Shown here: one piece after another, positions 24,574 through 33,460 of the stretch | How positions within the stretch are numbered: position 1 is the first letter of the stretch | Layout: each line of letters starts with the position of its first letter | Assembly (NCBI GenBank): GCA_023393375.1 | Contig: JAEWLI010000177.1 | Location: 1-41,878 of the forward strand | DNA from: Bacteroidota bacterium | GTDB lineage: Bacteria; Bacteroidota; Bacteroidia; Cytophagales; Cyclobacteriaceae | Direction of reading: 5' to 3' | DNA: 41,878 nt | Program-made: the position numbers and the translations under genes | Notes under the pieces: model-generated | Database searches by the model: none | Told to the model about the DNA's origin: nothing | The model's input: the letters and a program-made list of their open reading frames with translations, nothing else

Positions 24574-25047
24574 ATGATAGTAAAAACAAAAAAATACCAA
24601 TTGGCCACCGGCAAATATCTTCGTTTGGGCCTCAAAAATATTCTAAAAGAACAATGGTGGGTAATCCTGATTGCCATAGCCATAGCCTGTGGTGCATTTT
24701 TTGTATGGTCAATCTGGTGGATCATTGGTGCAGTCATAGCATACGCCCTTTATTGGTTGTTTTGGGTAATACAATTTACTGGTGTTACACAGATGGAGCA
24801 GAATAAAATCCTATTTGAGAAGCTGAGTTATGAAATTACCAGTCAACAAATATTAATAAAAATCAATACCAAACAAGGTATGCCTATTAAATGGGAAAAT
24901 GTAAAACGTGCCATTGTTGAAAAGGATGCCTTTGTGTTGATTATTTCAAAAGCACAATTTATACACCTGCCTTTTAAAGTTTTCAATTCTGAGAATGAAA
25001 AGAAATTCATTGAAACTATACTCAGACGGAAAAATTTTATTAAATAA
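24574..25047 (+). CDS. YcxB-like membrane protein
   Basis: 157 residues. Two close hydrophobic spans (about 28-66: WWVILIAIAIACGAFFVWSI and IIGAVIAYALYWLFWVIQF) are followed by a soluble C-terminus of beta type (ILFEKLSYEITSQQILIKIN, PIKWENVKRAIVEKDAFVLI, HLPFKVFNSENEKKFIETIL). This is the layout of YcxB-like/PH-fold small membrane proteins. Role unknown. It follows nadC by 15 bases and precedes recX by 27, so these three are probably one transcript. Confidence 0.78.
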   Translation: MIVKTKKYQLATGKYLRLGLKNILKEQWWVILIAIAIACGAFFVWSIWWIIGAVIAYALYWLFWVIQFTGVTQMEQNKILFEKLSYEITSQQILIKINTKQGMPIKWENVKRAIVEKDAFVLIISKAQFIHLPFKVFNSENEKKFIETILRRKNFIK

Positions 25048-25074
25048 ACCGAATTCAACCTCCGGGTCTCTTAA

Positions 25075-25539
25075 ATGGACATAAAGGAAGCGAAAATAAA
25101 GATTGCTAATTATTGTGCTTATCAGGAAAGAGCACCAAAGGAGGTTGAAGAAAAATTATCAGGATTCGGGCTTAAGGAACAGGATATCCCTAAGATTATT
25201 AAAGAACTTGTCGATGAGGGATTTTTGAATGAAGATCGTTTTGCCCGTGCTTATGTGTCTGGTAAATTCAGAAATAACAAATGGGGAAAACATAAAATCC
25301 GTCAACATCTGATTTTTAAGGGAATTGACAAAGCAAAAATTGAGACAGCATTAAATGGCATAGATGCGGATGCTTATCATCAAATGATCAGACATTTGAT
25401 TATGCAAAAACAAGCATCTTTTGATTCAACTGACAGCTACATTAAAAAACAAAAAATTGCTGCTTATCTATTACAAAAAGGTTTTGAATCTGAAGCAATT
25501 TGGGAAAATCTAAAAATCCTTGGAGAGAGTAACAATTAA
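25075..25539 (+). CDS. recX: RecX family regulatory protein
   Basis: 154 residues, all-helical, made of three-helix repeats typical of RecX: KIANYCAYQERAPKEVEEKL, DEGFLNEDRFARAYVSGKFR, NNKWGKHKIRQHLIFKGIDK and a final AAYLLQKGFESEAIWENLK. RecX binds RecA filaments and limits recombinase activity. recA is not in the window. Its TAA shares bases with the stop of the convergent beta-barrel gene (TTAA). Confidence 0.93.
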   Translation: MDIKEAKIKIANYCAYQERAPKEVEEKLSGFGLKEQDIPKIIKELVDEGFLNEDRFARAYVSGKFRNNKWGKHKIRQHLIFKGIDKAKIETALNGIDADAYHQMIRHLIMQKQASFDSTDSYIKKQKIAAYLLQKGFESEAIWENLKILGESNN

Positions 25540-26108
25540 AAACGGAAAGCTATTCCTGCAGTACCATATCCAAAAGCTCCCCGACCACCTTCCACATAAA
25601 CTCCTATACCAGGATTAAAAAAATATTTTAGTCCAACAACTGGACCGAAAATTACTCTGGTTTCTTTTTCATAAGGCCCCGTAAAATTCAGATACTCATC
25701 TGCCACCCTGATCTCAACACCAGTAATTACCGAGATGTATAAGTCCCATCGGGTTGGATCAAGATCTATCCAGCCAGGTTCTCCAGTAAGTGTATGCCAG
25801 GTTAGACGTGCACCGGTAGAAATAAATTCTAGATTGTAGTCGCCCAAATATTCCCATTTGGCATAACCAAGATAAAGCCCTGCACTAAACTGATTGGATA
25901 TACCTTTTTCCAAAGAGACGGTTGTAGGAAGTATTTTTATTTGTCGGTTGCCGGAAAAACCATATTTATAATAACCGAAGCTGAAACCTGTGTTTACATA
26001 CCAGCCCTTTCGTTGAAAAGCCATATCTGAAAAGTCCCCATTCTGACCAAATGCCATCTGAAATAACACGGATAACAAAGTCAGGATGATTGCTTTTTTC
26101 ATAATCAT
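25536..26108 (-). CDS. outer-membrane beta-barrel-like protein
   Basis: About 190 residues from ATG 26108 (another ATG at 26102; the open frame extends to a TTG at 26120). Signal peptide MKKAIILTLLSVLFQMAFG-Q. The rest has alternating polar and aromatic strands (GWYVNTGFSFGYYKYG, FSAGLYLGYAKWEYLG, VIFGPVVGLKYFF, YVEGGRGAFGYGTAGI) and ends in F-R-F, the usual C-terminal aromatic of a barrel. No specific family can be given. It lies 20 bases after the HupE-like gene on the same strand, so they likely share a message. Confidence 0.78.
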   Translation of the reverse strand: MIMKKAIILTLLSVLFQMAFGQNGDFSDMAFQRKGWYVNTGFSFGYYKYGFSGNRQIKILPTTVSLEKGISNQFSAGLYLGYAKWEYLGDYNLEFISTGARLTWHTLTGEPGWIDLDPTRWDLYISVITGVEIRVADEYLNFTGPYEKETRVIFGPVVGLKYFFNPGIGVYVEGGRGAFGYGTAGIAFRF

Positions 26109-26128
26109 ATTCTTACTCAATCTTTTAT

Positions 26129-26713
26129 TTACCAGTATTTGGCCTCAAACATGATGGTGATGGCAATACCGGCTATTCCTGAAGATATTACCAGGTTCCA
26201 ATCCCGGCGGTTTACACTAATCAGGTTTACAAATAAATAAGAGGCAATCAGAAATAAGAAAATGATGATCATATGGGCGAGTTCAATACCTAAATTATAA
26301 GCTACCAACTGCATCACTGTTGGTTTTCCTGATATCAAAAGATTTTTTAAATAATGGGCAAACCCCGCACCATGAATCAAACCGAAAAACATTGCCAAAA
26401 AATAATTTGATTGCAGGTTTTTTTTGTAATAGGTACTCTGTTTTTTTAAGACATTAGAAACCGCAGTGATAAATATGGTCACTGGGATCAAATATTGTAT
26501 CAGCTCGGGTTTGATTCGGATGATGTTCATCGCAATCAAAATCAACATCAATGAATAACCAAAAGTAAAAAACAATAACAAGATCAATACTTTACGCCAG
26601 TCTTTCAACAGATAAACGGCACAAACGGCTATCACAAATAAAATGTGTTGTACGCTGTTGATATCAAGAATGTAATTTTTGCCCAAACCGAAATAAAACC
26701 AAAATTGCGACAT
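26129..26713 (-). CDS. HupE/UreJ family membrane protein
   Basis: 194 residues with about six membrane spans. The family marks are present: G-x-x-H-I-L-F region (NSVQHILFVIAVCAVYLL), GLIHGAGFAHYLKNLLISGK and YNLGIELAHMIIIF, where the histidines are thought to bind nickel or another metal. HupE/UreJ proteins serve in metal supply to hydrogenase and urease, but Bacteroidota carry stand-alone copies without those enzymes, as here. A TATTTTTG box lies 31 bases upstream on the same strand. Confidence 0.85.
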   Translation of the reverse strand: MSQFWFYFGLGKNYILDINSVQHILFVIAVCAVYLLKDWRKVLILLLFFTFGYSLMLILIAMNIIRIKPELIQYLIPVTIFITAVSNVLKKQSTYYKKNLQSNYFLAMFFGLIHGAGFAHYLKNLLISGKPTVMQLVAYNLGIELAHMIIIFLFLIASYLFVNLISVNRRDWNLVISSGIAGIAITIMFEAKYW

Positions 26714-26744
26714 ATATCAAATATGATAAATTAATGCAAGGTTG

Positions 26745-26752
26745 CAAAAATA
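26745..26752 (-). promoter_or_regulatory. -7 box (TATTTTTG) for the HupE-like gene
   Basis: CAAAAATA on the plus strand, exact TAnnTTTG on the minus strand, 31 bases before the HupE-like start. No consensus -33. Confidence 0.5.
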
Positions 26753-26832
26753 ATGTATTTATTTAGTCCTAATGTAGTTATTTGTTACAAAACTGACTGT
26801 TTTGCCATGCTGAGTAAGGAAAAGTACTAGAT

Positions 26833-27405
26833 TTAACCATTTGGATTTTCAAATTTAAAACTCTTGTATACTTTCCATTCATGGCCATCATGTTTGAGCA
26901 AACTAATGTGATTGACCAAAAATTCTTGATCAAAAGGCTTATCCTTAAATTCTTTCCATGCTTCTTCAAATGCCGTAGGTTTTAAATCCCTGTGGGCAAT
27001 AGTCATGTGAGCAGTAAATCCCTTGTTCTTATAGGTTTCAACCAAAATCTTCAACTCTTTTCTTACAGTTGACAATAAATCGTTGGCCAAGGTATACAGT
27101 TGTTCATTTTTTTCTACATCTAAAAATATTACCCGCTTTGGGAAGGCACCAAAGCCATTAAGACGGATATTAAAGGGACTGCGTAGTAACGCAAATGTTT
27201 TTAAAAAATCTTCAATAATCGATTCTTTTTCCTCTTTCCATTTAAATGGCATGAGCAATGTGATATGTGGAGGAGATTTTAAGGCATGCCTGCTGTTATA
27301 TTTTTGAGCCATTTCATTTTTCAGAGCAATAACTTCATCTTGAATTGTTAATGGAGGAATTATTGCGATGAAATAAAGCTGTTTTGAATCCTGCAATTTA
27401 ACCAT
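26833..27405 (-). CDS. 2'-5' RNA ligase family (2H phosphoesterase) protein
   Basis: 190 residues with the two HxT/S-type catalytic motifs of 2H phosphoesterases: P-P-H-I-T-L (45-50) and T-A-H-M-T-I-A (131-137). The spacing and the 'F..I.L.GFGAFP..VIFLDV' middle segment match the LigT/ThpR group. Such proteins open or seal 2'-phosphodiester or cyclic-phosphate RNA ends; the substrate in Bacteroidota is unknown. It follows the DnaJ-TPR gene by 12 bases, so the two are likely co-transcribed. Confidence 0.9.
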   Translation of the reverse strand: MVKLQDSKQLYFIAIIPPLTIQDEVIALKNEMAQKYNSRHALKSPPHITLLMPFKWKEEKESIIEDFLKTFALLRSPFNIRLNGFGAFPKRVIFLDVEKNEQLYTLANDLLSTVRKELKILVETYKNKGFTAHMTIAHRDLKPTAFEEAWKEFKDKPFDQEFLVNHISLLKHDGHEWKVYKSFKFENPNG

Positions 27406-27417
27406 TGTTAATTTTTT

Positions 27418-28599
27418 TTAATCACATGTTTCTTTTACATGGTCTTCAAATTCATCTGCTCCTCTCATCGTCAAAACCGTATAACAATCGCAAGCGGTGG
27501 ATTTATCTTCCATAATCAATGCGCATTCGGCCTTTTCAATATAGGCTTCATTCAGATATGGCCGTAAAAAAATAGCCCAATTAAAAGCAGACATGGCATT
27601 TTGATAAAAACCTAAAGCTCTTACCGTAATGCCATATCCAAGATATGCCTCGTAATGGAGCTGAGGTGTAGCTTCTGGATTTACTGTAAGTGGGTACGCA
27701 TTGCCATAGATATATTGATATTGCGCTTCAATAGCCTCCAACGATTGGCTGTAATATTCCAGGGCTTTCGGGTAATTATTTAATTCCAATCTGAAGATGG
27801 AGGCAATCTCTACGGTATTGGCAATTTCATCATATCCGGATTTTGTGATTTGCATGAGTAATTCAATGGCTTCATTGTAATTGCCAAGATATTTTTGACA
27901 GGTCACAATATTATAATAGACCGATACATTTACATATTTAAAATTATCAACGATCAGGTAATAATACTCAAGGGCACTTCGGTGATTTCCATTTTCAAGA
28001 TGGTTATCACCTAAATCAAGAATACGATGAAATACTTCCTCTTTGAGCGCAAAAATATCAAATTCACCTGAATTTAATATATTGATATGGTTCAGCTTGA
28101 GGAGTGCCGCTGAGTAATTGCCGTTATGATAATCATTTTGGGCATCTTGAAATAATAAACTAGCCTGTACTACCAATTCTTTTTGTCGCTTTTTCTCATA
28201 ATATGTATTTACATTGACAGCGATAATAGTAAAACAGATTACAAATATCAGAAAGCCTGCTGCCCACCAGTTACCAATTCGGTCAAGCCTGCCGTATTTG
28301 TATTTTATTTCATGGTACCGTCTAGTGGTGGTATTTTGACGAGTGGTATAGGTGGTTCTATGGGTGTGTGGTATATATTGAAAAGCTTCATAATCGATAC
28401 TGTAATCATACCATTTTTTTTTCTCCGGGTTAGAAAGTACCTGATATGCCTGATTTATTTCCTTAAATTTCTCTTCAGCTAAAGAGTTATTCGGGTTTTT
28501 ATCAGGATGAAACTTTACCGCTAATTTCCTATAAGCCGTTTTTATTTCAGTTGGTGTGGCACTTCTGTTGATTCCAAGTATATGATAAAAATTCTTCAT
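27418..28599 (-). CDS. membrane-anchored DnaJ-domain protein with TPR repeats
   Basis: 393 residues. A J domain occupies 1-66 with the essential H-P-D at 31-33 (KFHPDKNPNNSLAEEKFKEI). A basic linker follows, then one membrane span (about 112-131: WAAGFLIFVICFTIIAVNV), then a C-terminal half of TPR-like helices (about 145-380: SLLFQDAQNDYHNGNYSAAL, YYNIVTCQKYLGNYNEAIEL, YLGYGITVRALGFYQNAMSA). The J domain should face the cytoplasm and recruit DnaK; the TPR part would then be periplasmic, an unusual split. There is no G/F or zinc-finger region, so it is not a general DnaJ. Confidence 0.9.
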   Translation of the reverse strand: MKNFYHILGINRSATPTEIKTAYRKLAVKFHPDKNPNNSLAEEKFKEINQAYQVLSNPEKKKWYDYSIDYEAFQYIPHTHRTTYTTRQNTTTRRYHEIKYKYGRLDRIGNWWAAGFLIFVICFTIIAVNVNTYYEKKRQKELVVQASLLFQDAQNDYHNGNYSAALLKLNHINILNSGEFDIFALKEEVFHRILDLGDNHLENGNHRSALEYYYLIVDNFKYVNVSVYYNIVTCQKYLGNYNEAIELLMQITKSGYDEIANTVEIASIFRLELNNYPKALEYYSQSLEAIEAQYQYIYGNAYPLTVNPEATPQLHYEAYLGYGITVRALGFYQNAMSAFNWAIFLRPYLNEAYIEKAECALIMEDKSTACDCYTVLTMRGADEFEDHVKETCD

Positions 28600-28626
28600 T
28601 TAGAACTTCTCATCCATAATTTTCGA

Positions 28627-28634
28627 CAAAGATA
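28627..28634 (-). promoter_or_regulatory. -7 box (TATCTTTG) for the DnaJ-TPR gene
   Basis: CAAAGATA on the plus strand is an exact TAnnTTTG on the minus strand, 27 bases upstream of the start. No -33 consensus at the normal distance. Confidence 0.5.
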
Positions 28635-28956
28635 ACTGCATACCACTCACCATCATTATGAAGAGGGGCTTAATTATAGACACATTTCTTACATGTTTTG
28701 TTCATTATGGATATTGTGATATAATACGGTCTTTTTAATTAAATTATATCCAATTATTGGAGAATTATAATAATCAATTGAATATGAGCTATTTGCGGAT
28801 TTTTAATATTTTATTAAATAGTATAAAATAAAGGTGATTTTATTCCACTCTTTTATAGTACTTACTTTTGTAGGCTTTCACTATAATAGGAAACGCATAG
28901 TTTGAAGATCAGGCTTACCTTTATACCATTAATAATTGTCAACTAGCTTTAAAATT
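28635..28956. other. AT-rich gap with a forward -7 box
   Basis: Apart from the promoter boxes at each side (28627-28634 minus and 28863-28870 plus) I see no gene, RNA or repeat. The stretch around 28735-28860 is unusually AT-rich. Confidence 0.5.
28863..28870 (+). promoter_or_regulatory. -7 box (TACTTTTG) before the 39-aa ORF
   Basis: Exact TAnnTTTG match 86 bases before the small membrane-protein start at 28957. It supports forward transcription of that ORF. Confidence 0.45.
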
Positions 28957-29076
28957 ATGATTATTACTTTAATACTATTTCAGTTGATATTCGGAGCCAT
29001 AGTATTTATGATCATGTGGTCCGGTATTAAGGAAAACAGGAAGCAAGCCGAGAAAAAACGCAAGCTTGCCAATTGA
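28957..29076 (+). CDS. small single-span membrane protein (39 aa)
   Basis: ATG to TGA with 39 codons. Residues 2-22 are hydrophobic (IITLILFQLIFGAIVFMIMW) and are followed by a strongly charged, basic tail (KENRKQAEKKRKLAN). This inside-positive single-span plan is that of CcoQ-, CydX- or SecE-like small peptides. A TAnnTTTG box precedes it, and the frame fills an otherwise empty gap. No database match can be claimed. It converges with the COX3-like gene, 14 bases away. Confidence 0.6.
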   Translation: MIITLILFQLIFGAIVFMIMWSGIKENRKQAEKKRKLAN

Positions 29077-29090
29077 AAAAATATATTTGA

Positions 29091-29717
29091 TCAGTTAATT
29101 CTATATAAGAAGTAGAAAAACAGAATTAACCATAATATATTTAGGTACTGCCAAAAATCATTTAGGATCTGTAATCTGACTTTCTCGTAAGGATTAGTCA
29201 CTTTTATTAAAACTTTCACCGGGTCTTTAGCAACTTTAATCGATTCGATAAGGATAACCACCAAAAAGGAGACTGCGAGAATAAATAAAGATAAGTGAAG
29301 CCCACTCACCACATATAAGTACATACCTTCATTTTTCCCCCCCGTAAATATGCCTAGTGCTTGTAATTTTTGCCATCCGATATATTGGCAAACCGAAAAC
29401 CCAATGCCAAGGATAAGTGTGACAAAAAGGGCATTTCTAACTTTGTAAATTTTCTCGGCATTAAAAGCCGAAATAATTTTGGAAATGGTAAAACTGGAAA
29501 CCAACATAATCATTGCACTAATAATAAATGCGTTGGGCATATTGTAGTTATTGATATTCGTTTCAGTTACTGAATAAGCCAGTATCATGAAAAGAAATAC
29601 CATTGAAGATCCAAAAATAAACAGATATGCCAGCATTTTATGCGGGTGTATCTTATCTATACTTTCAAATGTGGATTTTAAATGTTCCTGTTTTATGTTT
29701 TTTTTATGTTCCGCCAT
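29091..29717 (-). CDS. cytochrome c oxidase subunit III-like membrane protein
   Basis: 208 residues with five membrane spans, the pattern of short bacterial COX3. Markers: H-K-M-L-A-Y-L-F-I-F-G-S near the first span, Q-Y-I-G-W-Q-K-L-Q-A-L-G-I-F between spans, MYLYVVSGLHLSLFILAVSF, and a last span of the form NDFWQYLNILWLILFFYFLY. In most COX3 this last motif is YWHF.D..WLFLF; here Gln replaces the conserved His. Subunit III stabilises the haem-copper oxidase. No subunit I or II is in the window, so it is an orphan or divergent copy. Confidence 0.8.
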   Translation of the reverse strand: MAEHKKNIKQEHLKSTFESIDKIHPHKMLAYLFIFGSSMVFLFMILAYSVTETNINNYNMPNAFIISAMIMLVSSFTISKIISAFNAEKIYKVRNALFVTLILGIGFSVCQYIGWQKLQALGIFTGGKNEGMYLYVVSGLHLSLFILAVSFLVVILIESIKVAKDPVKVLIKVTNPYEKVRLQILNDFWQYLNILWLILFFYFLYRIN

Positions 29718-29864
29718 CAGTGTAACCCTTACAGTGAAAAAAATTGACTCTATTAGAAACTGGCTGTCACCACTTCAAAAAATTCATGTCTCATTAAATA
29801 GAAACGAAATTGCTATCATCTTGTTAAAAAAAATATAGTGCCAATACATTTTACAAATACTCTT

Positions 29865-29872
29865 TATCTTTG
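29865..29872 (+). promoter_or_regulatory. -7 box (TATCTTTG) for mfd
   Basis: Exact TAnnTTTG match. It overlaps a TTG that would be the longest possible mfd start, which argues for a start further downstream. Confidence 0.5.
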
Positions 29873-29893
29873 CAGTTACTAAGCAAAATATGT

Positions 29894-32800
29894 GTGGAAA
29901 CATCATTATCAATTAAAAATATAAATTTAAACCAGCTTTTAAAAATTTATCAAAACGATGGATTTTTAAAAACCATAGCCGAAAAGATTAAATCATCACA
30001 AGTTAAGGCAATTCAATTGAAAGGATTGACAGGAAGCTTGGATGCCATTGTTGCCGCCACTGCATCCCATCTGGTCAACTTTACTCATGTTTTTATTCTG
30101 TACGACAAAGAAGAAGCCGCTTATTTTTATAATGACCTGCAAAATCTTCTCCCTCAGAAAGAAATCCTGCTTTTCCCTGCATCTTATAAAAAACCTTATC
30201 AATTTGAAGAAACAGAGAACGCCAATATTCTGATGAGGGCAGAAATTCTGAACCGGATTAACCATGATAAAAAAGAGGGAGAGATTATTGTCACTTATCC
30301 GGAAGCACTCACTGAGAAGGTGATCAACAGGGCATCGCTATTAAAAAATACGTTTACTGCCAAAAAAAATGATGAACTTGATATAGAATTTCTTAGCGAA
30401 CTGCTTACTACCTATGATTTTGAAAGAAGTGATTTCGTTTATGAAGCAGGTCAATTTGCTCTGCGTGGTGGTATTCTTGATATATTTTCTTATGGCAATG
30501 AACTCCCTTACCGATTGGAGTTTTTTGGCAATGTGATTGAAAGTGTCAGAACCTTTGACCCGAATACCCAACTTTCGAAGGAGGAAATTGAGGAAGTAAA
30601 TATTATTCCCAATATTCAGACTAAAATGCTGAATGAAAAAAGACAAAGTTTTTTTGAATTCCTTCCAAAAAATGCCAAAGTCTGGTTCAAAGATTACCAG
30701 CACGCTTTGGATGTCATCAATCTCTATTATGAAAAAGCAGTTGAGTCTTTTCAAACCATATTAAAACAAGGTGGAGAAGTCCAGGTGGTTCTTGATCCCG
30801 AACTGCTGTTTGAAAATTCCCCTTCATTCTCATCCTCTCTCCAATACAAAGGCATTATAGAATTTGGCAATAGATTTTTTCAAAAAAGCGATACTGTTTA
30901 TACTTTTGAATCAGAACCTCAACCGTCTTTTAATAAGAACTTTGAGCTTTTGGTCGAAAATTTGAGTTTTAATCAGTCAAGAGGGATTCAGAACATAATC
31001 ACTGCCGATTCAGAAAAACAAATTGAAAGGCTTTCTCAGATTTTTGATGAACTAGATCCTTACCTTGAAATTCAAAGTTTGAATATTAGCTTACGAAGTG
31101 GATTTATTGATAAAAACCTAAAAATAGCCTGTTACACAGATCATCAAATATTTGAAAGGTTTCATCGGTACAAAATCAGGGAAAAATACAGCAAAAGCAA
31201 AGCACTCACTTTAAAAGAACTTAATTCCCTACAGCCAGGCGATTTTGTAACCCACATTGATTATGGTGTGGGAAAATTTGCAGGACTCGATAAAGTTGAA
31301 ATGAATGGCAAAGAACAGGAAATGCTCCGATTGATTTATCGGGATGATGACCTGCTCTATCTGAGTATTCATTCATTGCACAAGATTGCAAAGTACTCGG
31401 GAAAAGAAGGACAACCCCCAAGTATCAATAAACTGGGAAGTCAAGAATGGGAGACCAAGAAAAAAAGAGTTAAAAAGCAGGTTCAGGATATTGCAAAAGA
31501 TTTAATTAATCTTTATGCCAAAAGGAAATCCGCTCCCGGTATGGCATATTCTCCCGATAGTTTTTTACAGGCGGAGCTCGAATCATCATTCATTTATGAA
31601 GATACCCCCGATCAAGCCACTGCTACTGCCGATGTAAAAAAAGACATGGAAAACCCGCACCCCATGGACAGATTGGTATGTGGTGATGTTGGGTTTGGAA
31701 AAACAGAAATTGCTATCCGGGCAGCATTCAAAGCCAATACTGATAATAAGCAGGTGGCCGTTCTGGTACCAACCACTATACTGGCCTTACAACACTATCG
31801 CACATTTACCGAACGTCTTAAAGGGTTACCTGTAAAAGTTGATTACCTCAACCGGTTTAAGAGTGCTTCGGAGGTAACGGAAATCCTAAAAAAGTTGGAA
31901 GCGGGGCAGATCAATATCATTATAGGTACCCATAAACTTGTGGGGAAAAATGTAAAATTCAAAGACCTTGGATTACTGATCATTGATGAAGAACAAAAAT
32001 TTGGAGTAAAAGTAAAAGATAAAATAAAAGAATTGAAGGTAAATGTGGATGTACTAACCCTGACAGCTACACCCATTCCCCGTACCCTGCATTTCTCTTT
32101 AATGGGTGCCAGAGACCTGAGCATAATAGCCACACCACCACCCAATCGACAACCGGTTACCACTGAAATACATGTTTTTAACCACGAAATCATCCGAGAT
32201 GCCATTAGTTATGAAATTAGACGAGGTGGACAGGTATTTTTCATTAATAACAGGATTCATGATATTGAACAGATCGCGAATTTGATCATAAAATTGGTGC
32301 CGGAAGCCCGAATAGGAGTAGCTCATGGACAAATGGATGGTAAAAAGCTTGAAAAAGTAATGGTCAAATTCATTGAAGGTGAATATGATGTATTGGTTTC
32401 GACCAACATTGTGGAATCCGGACTTGACATTCCCAACGCCAATACGGTCATTATCAACCACGCTCACATGTTTGGCCTAAGTGATCTCCACCAAATGCGG
32501 GGCCGGGTAGGCCGGTCAAACAAAAAAGCTTTTTGTTACCTGTTGTCTCCTCCCACTATCGGACTTTCAGCTGAATCGCGCAAACGGTTAAGTTCTCTGG
32601 AAGAGTTTTCAGAACTGGGTGATGGTTTTAAAGTAGCCATGCGGGACCTTGATATCAGAGGTGCCGGAAATTTATTAGGAGCTGAACAAAGTGGTTTTAT
32701 TACCGACCTCGGTTTTGAAATGTACCATAAAATACTTGATGAAGCTATTCAGGAACTGAAAGAAACGGATTTCAAAGAATTGTTCGCTGATGAATTGGCT

Positions 32801-33268
32801 ATAAATGCAAAAAAACTGATTACTGAGTGTAATCTTGAAACAGATCTGGAGATTTTGATTCCTGAAACTTATGTAAATAGCATTACAGAACGCCTGAGGT
32901 TGTACTCCTCATTGGATAGTGTGCAAAATGAACAAGATCTTGAAATATTAATTCGCTCCATGATTGATCGTTTCGGGCCATATCCAGATCCTGTAACTGA
33001 TCTGATCATAAGTGTCCGGTTGAGATGGCTTGCTGAAAAACTGGGGATTGATAAGATCATTCTGAAAAATGAAATCATGAAATGCCAGTTCCCACCATCT
33101 GATGCAGAAGATTTCTATAAATCAGAAACATTTGGAAAAGTTCTTCAGTTTGTTCAGAACAGACCAAGCAAATGTAAACTCAGGGAGTTTAAAAGCAGGT
33201 TATTATTAACAGTAGATAAGATTTTCAATATAAATGACGCCTACGAAATATTGAAAAGCGTTGGGTGA
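29894..33268 (+). CDS. mfd: transcription-repair coupling factor
   Basis: About 1124 residues from GTG 29894. It removes stalled RNA polymerase at DNA lesions and recruits UvrA. Seen in order: the UvrB-homology part (LKGLTGSLDAIVAA, YEAGQFALRGGILDIFSYG), the RNA polymerase-interacting domain (LQPGDFVTHIDYGVGKFAGL), then the RecG-like translocase with Walker A G-D-V-G-F-G-K-T (597-604), Walker B IIDEEQKFGV, LTATPIPRTL, STNIVESGLDIPNANT and QMRGRVGRS, and the C-terminal TRCF domain (ETYVNSITERLRLYSSLDSV). A TTG at 29870 is in frame but overlaps the -7 box; no in-frame ATG precedes the domain, so GTG 29894 is my choice. Confidence 0.96.
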   Translation: METSLSIKNINLNQLLKIYQNDGFLKTIAEKIKSSQVKAIQLKGLTGSLDAIVAATASHLVNFTHVFILYDKEEAAYFYNDLQNLLPQKEILLFPASYKKPYQFEETENANILMRAEILNRINHDKKEGEIIVTYPEALTEKVINRASLLKNTFTAKKNDELDIEFLSELLTTYDFERSDFVYEAGQFALRGGILDIFSYGNELPYRLEFFGNVIESVRTFDPNTQLSKEEIEEVNIIPNIQTKMLNEKRQSFFEFLPKNAKVWFKDYQHALDVINLYYEKAVESFQTILKQGGEVQVVLDPELLFENSPSFSSSLQYKGIIEFGNRFFQKSDTVYTFESEPQPSFNKNFELLVENLSFNQSRGIQNIITADSEKQIERLSQIFDELDPYLEIQSLNISLRSGFIDKNLKIACYTDHQIFERFHRYKIREKYSKSKALTLKELNSLQPGDFVTHIDYGVGKFAGLDKVEMNGKEQEMLRLIYRDDDLLYLSIHSLHKIAKYSGKEGQPPSINKLGSQEWETKKKRVKKQVQDIAKDLINLYAKRKSAPGMAYSPDSFLQAELESSFIYEDTPDQATATADVKKDMENPHPMDRLVCGDVGFGKTEIAIRAAFKANTDNKQVAVLVPTTILALQHYRTFTERLKGLPVKVDYLNRFKSASEVTEILKKLEAGQINIIIGTHKLVGKNVKFKDLGLLIIDEEQKFGVKVKDKIKELKVNVDVLTLTATPIPRTLHFSLMGARDLSIIATPPPNRQPVTTEIHVFNHEIIRDAISYEIRRGGQVFFINNRIHDIEQIANLIIKLVPEARIGVAHGQMDGKKLEKVMVKFIEGEYDVLVSTNIVESGLDIPNANTVIINHAHMFGLSDLHQMRGRVGRSNKKAFCYLLSPPTIGLSAESRKRLSSLEEFSELGDGFKVAMRDLDIRGAGNLLGAEQSGFITDLGFEMYHKILDEAIQELKETDFKELFADELAINAKKLITECNLETDLEILIPETYVNSITERLRLYSSLDSVQNEQDLEILIRSMIDRFGPYPDPVTDLIISVRLRWLAEKLGIDKIILKNEIMKCQFPPSDAEDFYKSETFGKVLQFVQNRPSKCKLREFKSRLLLTVDKIFNINDAYEILKSVG

Positions 33269-33460
33269 GATTTCTGACTAATTTCGTTGATTTTCTTACA
33301 TTAATAGTATTTTAATGTATAATAACATTAATTTTAACTTATAAATTGAAGAAATTAGCAGCTGTATTTGTGCTTGAGTTAGATAATAATTAATGCTTTG
33401 GTGCAGTTATATTGTTATCACGTGTTAAATAGGTCTATAGAATAATTTTAAAAACAGGTT

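Noticed and set aside
31843..32467. Overlapping 120- and 122-codon minus-strand ORFs
   Set aside because: Both lie antisense to conserved helicase motifs of mfd; composition is that of a shadow frame.
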